A model generated the notes under the pieces. That model searched no databases. It was not told where the DNA came from and saw nothing but the letters and a program-made list of their open reading frames with translations. Of a stretch of DNA of 64,000 nt, positions 57,222 through 64,000 are shown piece by piece. The stretch is from Lepas anatifera (taxonomy: Eukaryota > Arthropoda > Thecostraca > Lepadidae). Within the stretch, counting starts at the first letter, position 1, and each line of letters starts with the position of its first letter. The position numbers and the translations under genes were made by a program. The stretch covers positions 930,001 to 994,000 of the forward strand of contig JAOTON010001680.1 of the NCBI GenBank assembly GCA_034440635.1, in the 5' to 3' direction.

Positions 57222-57358
57222 GTCCCCTCGAATCCGGAAATTTAAAAAAACACTGAAGATTATATATTCGGGCATAGCCCTTCATCAGAATCATGCAGTA
57301 AATATCAATAATTCTCGTCATAGGTAGCCAGACCTCGAATATTTCCGGATTCGGGGAC
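57222..57358 (-). mobile_element. Penelope-like terminal fragment with hammerhead-like hairpin
   Basis: A 16-17 bp inverted repeat (CGAATCCGGAAAT at about 57227 and ATTTCCGGATTCG at about 57342) encloses, on the minus strand, CTGATGAAGGGCTATGCCCG AATA. That is the hammerhead 5' core CTGATGA, a GGGC/GCCC stem II and GAA. The last core A is replaced by T and the cleavage site is not evident. Penelope-like elements carry such ribozymes in their terminal repeats, so this is read as a decayed copy. Confidence 0.45.
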
Positions 57359-57929
57359 GCGTGAATTTTATCAACTTGCATTGATAACTAAATAGACTTG
57401 TATAAACGAGTGTAGTCAACCAATGCAATGTGAATTATTATATAAGCGAGGTGAAGAAAGTAAGAAAACATAGAAATCAACATCATGGCTATATATTGTC
57501 CTAGCACGCCCAGAAAAGCACGTGTGGTCTGAGGGGATCGATATGGGGTACTCCGATATTTTTCTAGATGACTGAAGTGATTGGTTAAATAACGCCTCAA
57601 AATAATTAACACACTGAGCTTTGATGTGAGTCAGAGTACCCACATGGGTAACTCCATCACCACAAACTAGCTTGATCTTTGGTCAGTAATATCTGTAGGC
57701 ATTTGGGTGACCTAGCCACAAAGCGCATATTAATAGATAGTCAAGCTATCAAAAGGAGCTGTGCGGTCAGATCACGGTGATTCTTATCAGTAGCTACACA
57801 GCAATCCGCTCATAACCTATGGCTAGCGACTCTAAGCTAGATGGCCAGGGCCTGGTGGAGGGTTCGTCTGGCAAATGCACCCCTAGTCAGCCGCGCCTCA
57901 TCCTTTACGGCCCGCCTGCAGGGCAAGGA

Positions 57930-58150
57930 AGGCTATGGATCACAGAAGGTCAGCGTGGTCACGTGAAGAGCAGGAGGTCACACTGGGGTCACCGGCACCC
58001 CCGGCGAGGGTCTGCAGCAGCCGGCGGCGCCGCGGGGTCCCCGTCCGTAGCTCTCGCTCGCCGCGGGGTACGCCCCCGCCGAGCACGCGGACCGATGGGG
58101 CGCGGACGGGTCCGGCAGGAGGGCAACGGCAGCGGCCAGCCGCTCTCTGA
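57930..58150. promoter_or_regulatory. CpG-rich block upstream of GAS2-family exon 1
   Basis: About 220 bp of GC-rich, CpG-rich sequence 1.3-1.6 kb upstream of the exon 1 acceptor on the minus strand, containing GCGGGGGCG-type boxes. It is the best local candidate for promoter and noncoding first exon. The plus-strand frame through it has no family resemblance. Confidence 0.3.
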
Positions 58151-60639
58151 ATGACGCAGGCGTGCCGCTCTGCCTCCCAGATTGAGCTTATATATAGCTC
58201 TCCATTGGGAATGCGAGATCCATTCTTACATATGCTCCATTCTTACCTACACCATAAAAGGAGAAATATCCCATGTGGTATGCACATGGGGACATACACA
58301 CTTGGAGACAAAAACGTGTTCCATCTGTCTTGCTCTATTGAGCAGCAACTAAAAACTGAACCGCACGATTGATATGGATTCAAAGTCATAGCCTTTAACT
58401 TTCGATCGTTTCGGAACCTATGATGGCTTTGTGGTAATGGTCGCGGCAGAGGTGCAGAAACTTGCCAACTCGGCTACTGGAGTTTGTGACACATCTACGA
58501 AAATTGACGTGCATAAATGTGACAAAATAGGGATCCTGACTCTACTTTTCAATATCAAACCACATATTTTCCAAATACAGAATGAAACGTGAAGGGAATA
58601 TTTTAATTTAGCAAGTCTGTTCTTCAATTGCACAGCGTACCATCAGTGATACAATATTGGTACTGTGTTCAGTTTTCTACTAAAACGAGGGACCCCGCTG
58701 CAGAAAACCCGGAAACCGCTGTCACAGTTGCCAGATTTTAACATGCAGCCTAATGGTGCCGATTGTTAGTAGTTGCCAGAAAGTTGCCGCCTAGATGCCC
58801 GAAATGTGACAGTCAATTTTTTCGAGAAATAGACGATTGTGGGAATATTTAAGGCATTAACGATAACGCAGATACGTTATCAAGTACTTCTCTGTCCATT
58901 TTATCAGGTTAAATTCTATTTTAAGTTTGAGTCTCTTCGATTTAGCGGTCCCTATTTTTTTAATTTAGTATTAAGTACGCCTAAAAGCTACTAAGAAAAG
59001 TACTAAATGAGTGAAAAATAAGCATAGCTGGGCAGCAATTCTACTTAGGCTACGCAACAGCGACAAGAAAAGTTCGAAGTGTTTATGTGATGTAGAGCCA
59101 GATGTAGAGCCTGCCAAAAATGTAAACAGGTGGAAAGCCACTGCTTTTGAGGGCATATTTATTACGTATATCTGAAATAAGTGCAGGCTAAAACTAGCCG
59201 GAATAAATAGTGCTGCCCATGGCTAATCTAAGATGAATGTAGACTTCTTTGAGACTGATGCACTTTCACATATCAAACTTGGTTTTTCATTCCTTAGCTT
59301 GCTTGTGCCTTACCTTATTTGTGCCCTAGATCAAGATTGGTTAGGTAGATTTGGAGCTGGAGGAAGTTGGGAGAGTTGGCGTCAGCAACAGACTGGCAAA
59401 AACAGTAATTCAGGTGAGATTTCATGATCAAATTGTCATGTCAATACTGTACAGATAGCAAATCTGTGCCAATGCAGTCCACAAAGTGTTAAAACACACA
59501 CTGAAGAGGGCCCCGGCACTAACGTGCAGTGGAGGGGGCCTAGTAGACCCCTTCTCATCTCAGAAAATCTTGAAAAAAGAGACTTCGAAAAACGCTGGTT
59601 GGGGGTGTGTTCCTTACTACCAGTGGTAGTAAGCAACACACAGGACCTGAACTGCATAGAGTTAAAGCATGATTTTGACTACACTGGATCTTTCTTTGGT
59701 ATGAGACTTCCAATACCTCTGTACCTATTAGGCCAATAGACGTAATTTTACATCTATGCAGGGTAGTTGCCTCAGAGCTTTTACTGGAAGAAGGAATGAC
59801 CAGGCAGGTGATAATTGGGGGTGGGAGGCAAATTTTAAGCATTTGATCTGTCTATAAAAATGCTACCTAAGGTCCACTTTGCCAACACATTTTAGGTAGA
59901 TCCAAATCCTATGTTGACATTGACATTTTTGTCCCTTTTGTTGATATGTGAGATAGAAGTTCAGTGGTGGTGGGGGGAGCTGTGATCAGGGTTCCCAATT
60001 GTGTGTAGGTGTATCCTCCCATTTATATATTAATTCCCAATAATAATTATTTTCATGATAATTGCCACATTTAATCATGAGGAAATGTACCATAATTGGA
60101 AATATCCTTCCAAAAATGGAAATTCTTCAAAAGGGGAAATGCATGTCATTGGGGGAAACTGCAGTCAGAGTTGCCAATAATAGTTATGATCCCAATACTG
60201 GAAACAATGATCCATAATGGGAAATTTTCATTCCAAAAACAAAAACATGATCTAAAAATTAAAACACAGTTTACTACTTTCATGGTGTAATGGCTTGGTG
60301 CTTGAACCTTGTCTGCTGCAAAAGTAAGATACAAGTAGATGAAATTCAGCATATTGGAAATAGTATTCAAGTATACAGTTATGATTTCCAGCTATGTGTG
60401 ACAGAGGAGGCATACGTCGCATTGAGTTTGTGACAGCCAGCATACTTTCTGCACCTCTGGGTCGCGGTCACCATCCAGCCCCTTGACTGATACGAGTAAA
60501 AATGCGTAAGCGCATGTAACTGACAAGAGTACGAGTATAAGCCCAAAGGATGTACGCGTACCAATAATACCGTACCAACAACAAGCCGTAAGAATGAAAC
60601 ATGGGGTTTGCACTGCACGACCAATATTACCATTTTCAC

Positions 60640-60955
60640 TGCCAATGTGGCATTTTGACAATGCAACTGACATCCATGAGCGTATGTGACAGACATGCAT
60701 GAGCGTATGAGACTGACGTGCGTGTACGTATGTGACTTTGACTGACGTGCGTGTGCGTGTGTGGCTGACATGAATGTGCATGTGTGACTGACGTGTGTGA
60801 GCGTGTGTGACTGGCGTGTGTGTGCGTGTGTGACTGTCGTGCGTGTGCGATTAACATACATGACCGTATGTGACTGCCATGCGTATGCGTGTGTGACTGA
60901 CGTGCGTGTGCGTGTGTGGCTGACATGCGTGTGCGTATGTGACTGAAGTCGAGCG
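60640..60955 (+). repeat. TG-rich minisatellite (TGTGACTGACGTGCGTGTGCG units)
   Basis: About 12-13 imperfect units of 22-26 bp combine TGTGACTGACGTG with GTGTGCGTG or GTATGCGTG. Minus-strand frames give His/Thr/Ser repeats (SHTHTHASHT) for the usual reason that a dinucleotide-like repeat stays open. Confidence 0.85.
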
Positions 60956-61429
60956 CGGCAGCGGCTCTTTCGCCGCGTCACACGGGTCGTTGGCTACTGA
61001 GCCATGACGCGGCGCTGATAATTAAGTAAGCTGCCTGCTGGCTGGCGCGGGACTTCCACTACCTTCCCCCGCAAGCGCAGATGGTCAGCGTGGCAACAGG
61101 TGTGGCACCCCTGGAATCCCCGGCCGGCAGTGACAGTGTCGGGTGTGATACCCCTGGAATCGGCGACAAGCAATGAATGGTCGGCCATTCAGAAAATGAG
61201 GGCTGTTTTTCGAGGAGTTTGTTTGACGCCAAACTGCATTAAAACAAACGCAGCTGCTCCCAAAGGCGTAGGAACAGGGGATCAGGCTGACCATGAGCAC
61301 CCCCCCCCCAATGTTTAAGATATTTACCATTGCTCCTACGGTGTTGACTGGAAAGACATAGCTTCAAAATACGCATTGTTCCCACAGTGTTCTGGACGTT
61401 GCTACATTTATGACTCCTCTGTTTATAAA

Positions 61430-61500
61430 GTATCTAAACGGAATATAGCACCTTCACTATACAGCTTGAACTGAGATGGCCTTGTGATAGAGCACGCCGA
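61430..61500. mobile_element. Degenerate end of the TTAA MITE family
   Basis: AAACGGAATATAGCACCTTC followed by an AACTGAGATGG-like stretch resembles the left subterminal region of copy B at 40855. An ATTCCCTTTAG right-end-like motif (GGTTGCAACATTCCCTTTAG) is at about 62511-62530. They may be the ends of one old 1.1-kb copy or two unrelated pieces. Confidence 0.35.
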
Positions 61501-62974
61501 AAAAAAACTGACCAATACATCATTCGTCCCATAACTCACCGTTCGCGGAGAAAAAGGTCAAAATTCACCCCCTGTTGACCCCGCCAGCCCTGAATGGCCA
61601 CATGGCATGAGGTTTCCATTAGTTACCATGGCAACGTGCCGTAATGCTCACGCCCCGCTGAGCAAACGCATCTTTCTTGCCTTCAACTCCTCAAAACCTC
61701 CGTGCTAGGTGTGAATTTTGGTTCAGGCGTTTGTAAATAAGTATATTCTTTAATCACTAGCCTCGAACGAATGTATAATATTTTCAATATATCAAGAAAA
61801 GGTAGCAATATTTAGAAATTGTCACTATGAGTCCTTATACTAGCCTCCTTTAGCTAAAAATAATTGATTTATATTCGTGTCCATTTATGGTGCAACTCAC
61901 ACCAAGGCCTATTGCGTACTGGTAGCATGAAGCGGCACCACAGAGATAAGGATAACACGATTCTGCCAAAGCATTTGGAGAAAATATCAGGAAACCAGAA
62001 TATTTCAGATTTGTAAGCCTGATACTGATGCCCATTGAGGTGTAAATAACCCCTGTAATATAGAATGACACAGAGTCGGGGGACCGCTATTCAATCCCGC
62101 TACTCCGCTACTTGCGGACGCCCCAAATGGTAGCCGCTTAAAAAAACTGGCAGCTGCACCAACCTTTGACTATGGTATCACAATCTGGCTGCTCTGGTTT
62201 CTATCACAATCCGGTCATTTTTGTGGCTGGGGATAATAATTTTCTCTTTATCAAGACCTTAAAAGCTCTTTCCTTTGAGGAAACGTTGCTTTCCCCAGGT
62301 AAAAATTTGTATCCGTTCGGGAAAATAAACATTTTTTCTGACCTCTGCGCTACCAAGTCATGATGTCAACACGACTGGAAAGTTTTTACCCTAGGAAGGA
62401 ATTTGTAATGATACAAAATATATAGCTCATTAATGATTTTCCAGCAGAAATAAAGCCGAGTTGAATATAAAATGTACCGGCAAATATTTTACCCTAAAAT
62501 TTCTTACCCAGGTTGCAACATTCCCTTTAGTTCCTTAGTCCCATCTGATCAATCGTCAACAAGATAACTTCATACTCTTCTCATCAACGTATATGTTAAG
62601 AGGATTGCACCACCTTTATAATGAAAATTAAACTAAAATAGCAGTCTTATAGAACATGACAGAAGCCCCATGGTTTCAAACTTTTCTTGAAAACTTGCCG
62701 TGTACGGATATATTTTTTTTTTTTTTTTTATATATATATCTCAGGATCCGGGCGGAACGTGATCCCTCCAGTTCTTCTTTCCGCCCAATGTATCCCCGTG
62801 ATATATATTATTATCCCATGAGGCTAAGAAAAGGAAAGAATATGCATTTGATCTCGCAAGTTGACGCTGACACCATAATGTGTAGGAGCTCACATTAAAT
62901 CGAATTTAACAGCACTGTAGGCAAAAATATTCCACAGAGCCTTCCAAAAAGGTGTCCATAGGAACGACCCTGTT

Positions 62975-63193
62975 ATGTCTCCGGTGCAAATTGCATCAAG
63001 CCTCTTTGTATGCCTTCTTTTCCTATTTTCCGCCGTCTCCTACCAGGCCAGGCCACCATCCAGAGTCGCTGGGACTGCGTCTGGGAGGCTCCGTGATGGA
63101 GTGGCATTGACCGCGTCCCCGTCGGCCGATGGAAGCGGCTGCGATATAAATTACAGCAGCTGGCCCGGCCCGTTCTCACAGGCGACCAGCTAA
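62975..63193 (+). CDS. Small reading frame with signal peptide, unrecognised
   Basis: 72 codons. Residues 1-24 (MSPVQIASSLFVCLLFLFSA, then VSYQA) have the n-, h- and c-region layout of a cleavable secretion signal. The rest is low complexity and ends GCDINYSSWPGPFSQATS. I know no family with this sequence. Just past the stop, the +1 frame is rich in cysteine (KCGSTPLCPKDGQREC, then RRC) up to a GTGAGT donor-like site at about 63300. A broken or spliced secreted Cys-rich peptide is therefore conceivable; an isolated chance frame is about as likely. No TATA box or polyA signal fixes the limits. Confidence 0.25.
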   Translation: MSPVQIASSLFVCLLFLFSAVSYQARPPSRVAGTASGRLRDGVALTASPSADGSGCDINYSSWPGPFSQATS

Positions 63194-64000
63194 AACCAAA
63201 ACAACGTCCAAATGCGGCAGCACACCTCTCTGTCCCAAGGACGGCCAGCGGGAATGCCGAGCCCGGCCACCCATCGCAGGTTTACGACGATGTCCAACTG
63301 TGAGTAGAGCCAAGCCGTCCATGGCAGAGCTGATGACGGCCTTTCTCATCGTTTCTTAAAGAAGCTGTAGGATGTTATGAGTCCGTATCAAGCTAAGTTG
63401 CAGACTAGTGAAGAAAACATATTCTGGAATTGAGGTGAAGTTAAGTGATCTGTGTAAGGATGCGAGGTCTGGCTACACACATTTAATTAACTTATGTCTG
63501 ATTCATCCCAATTCACATCCATTAATGCTAATTCCAGCAATTAGAAAGGAATAGCTTCTGAGGCAATGCATGTATCGTATACTGACACAGCTATCACGAA
63601 GAGAAAAAAATTGTGGGTTTGGCAAGAATGTCCGTGGATGGGAAAGCATTTCCTGAAGCTTTTCCTCAGCTTGTTTTTACCAGCAGATATAAGTGCCAGC
63701 ACAAAAAGCTAAAAATTAGGAAGGCTCGTAGAGATAAAAAATCGATGTCAACATCGATGATGCAGAGTTGTTTTCATAAAAAGATGCACAGTTTTTTTCT
63801 AAGGAAAGGAAATATCCTACTGTGTGCTAAAGCTTGGTGTCCTTGTAGGGTGTGCTAACTTGGCCCTATGAATGTGTCATGGACCTGTGGCAATTTTTCG
63901 GCAACATAAACCTTGTATTTCATGAAGGTAGCACATCTTTCTTTTTTTCCTACGAAATAATGCGACAACTTTGGTGCACATATAAGGGTAATCAACAATA

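Larger units (their letters stand above)
56584..64000. other. Upstream flank or 5' UTR intron of the GAS2-family gene
   Basis: Presumably holds the promoter and a 5' UTR exon of the minus-strand gene, neither of which I can fix. Contents: an AT microsatellite, a Penelope-type inverted repeat, a CpG-rich block at about 57.93-58.15 kb, a TG-rich minisatellite, remnants of the TTAA MITE and a small reading frame with a signal peptide. In 58.2-60.6 kb and 63.2-64.0 kb nothing is recognised beyond short unsupported frames. Confidence 0.5.

Noticed and set aside
60379..60981. 200-codon minus-strand His/Thr-rich frame
   Set aside because: Produced by the TGTGACTGACGTGCGTG minisatellite, which lacks stops in that direction.

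Overview
This is eukaryotic nuclear DNA, most likely from an arthropod or another invertebrate. Coding sequence is sparse and split by GT-AG introns. The only two genes I can model are animal housekeeping or cytoskeletal families, and the rest is dense in SINEs, small terminal-inverted-repeat elements, minisatellites and microsatellites. Arthropod is an inference, and crustacean only a guess. There are no operons and no prokaryotic or plasmid features.

Gene 1 (plus strand, 3' end only) is eIF2D (ligatin). Its last two coding exons lie at 4754-4931 and 6964-7022 and encode the C-terminal half of the SUI1 domain, ending APKK-stop. Earlier exons were not found and should lie left of the window. 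Upstream of the first exon is a minisatellite of about 2.1 kb (2699-4790). Its 41-42 bp unit is a copy of the exon's own 3' splice site plus its first ten codons. This is the most unusual structure in the window.

Gene 2 (minus strand, complete coding sequence) is a GAS2-family actin-microtubule crosslinker. Eight coding exons run from 56564 down to 9227. Every intron phase matches across the junctions and the exons sum to 1443 nt, giving 480 residues. The protein has a calponin-homology domain (about residues 45-167), a Ser/Thr/Pro-rich basic linker with two SxIP motifs of the EB1-binding type, and a GAR domain (about 382-440). A stop codon just upstream in frame fixes the start, and a candidate 5'-UTR splice acceptor lies 19 nt before the ATG. 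Introns are 24.8, 4.9, 11.2, 0.41, 1.9, 0.30 and 2.4 kb. The two genes converge, with stop codons about 2.2 kb apart.

The rest is introns and flanks holding repeats. These include a tRNA-derived SINE family; TTAA-flanked MITEs with a perfect 17-bp inverted repeat; a family of G/C-tract MITEs bounded by GGCGGAtcCAGG-like ends; AGGTCA-rich repeats of about 0.8-1 kb; a 1.5-kb GGGGCCC/AGCTCA degenerate array; a 72-bp minisatellite; Penelope-like element debris with two hammerhead-like foldable segments; and an inverted pair of decayed transposon-type reading frames. Several CpG-rich blocks in the 24.8-kb first intron contain the CRE octamer TGACGTCA and could be alternative promoters or enhancers. 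A short reading frame with a signal peptide at 62975-63193 is the only other coding candidate.
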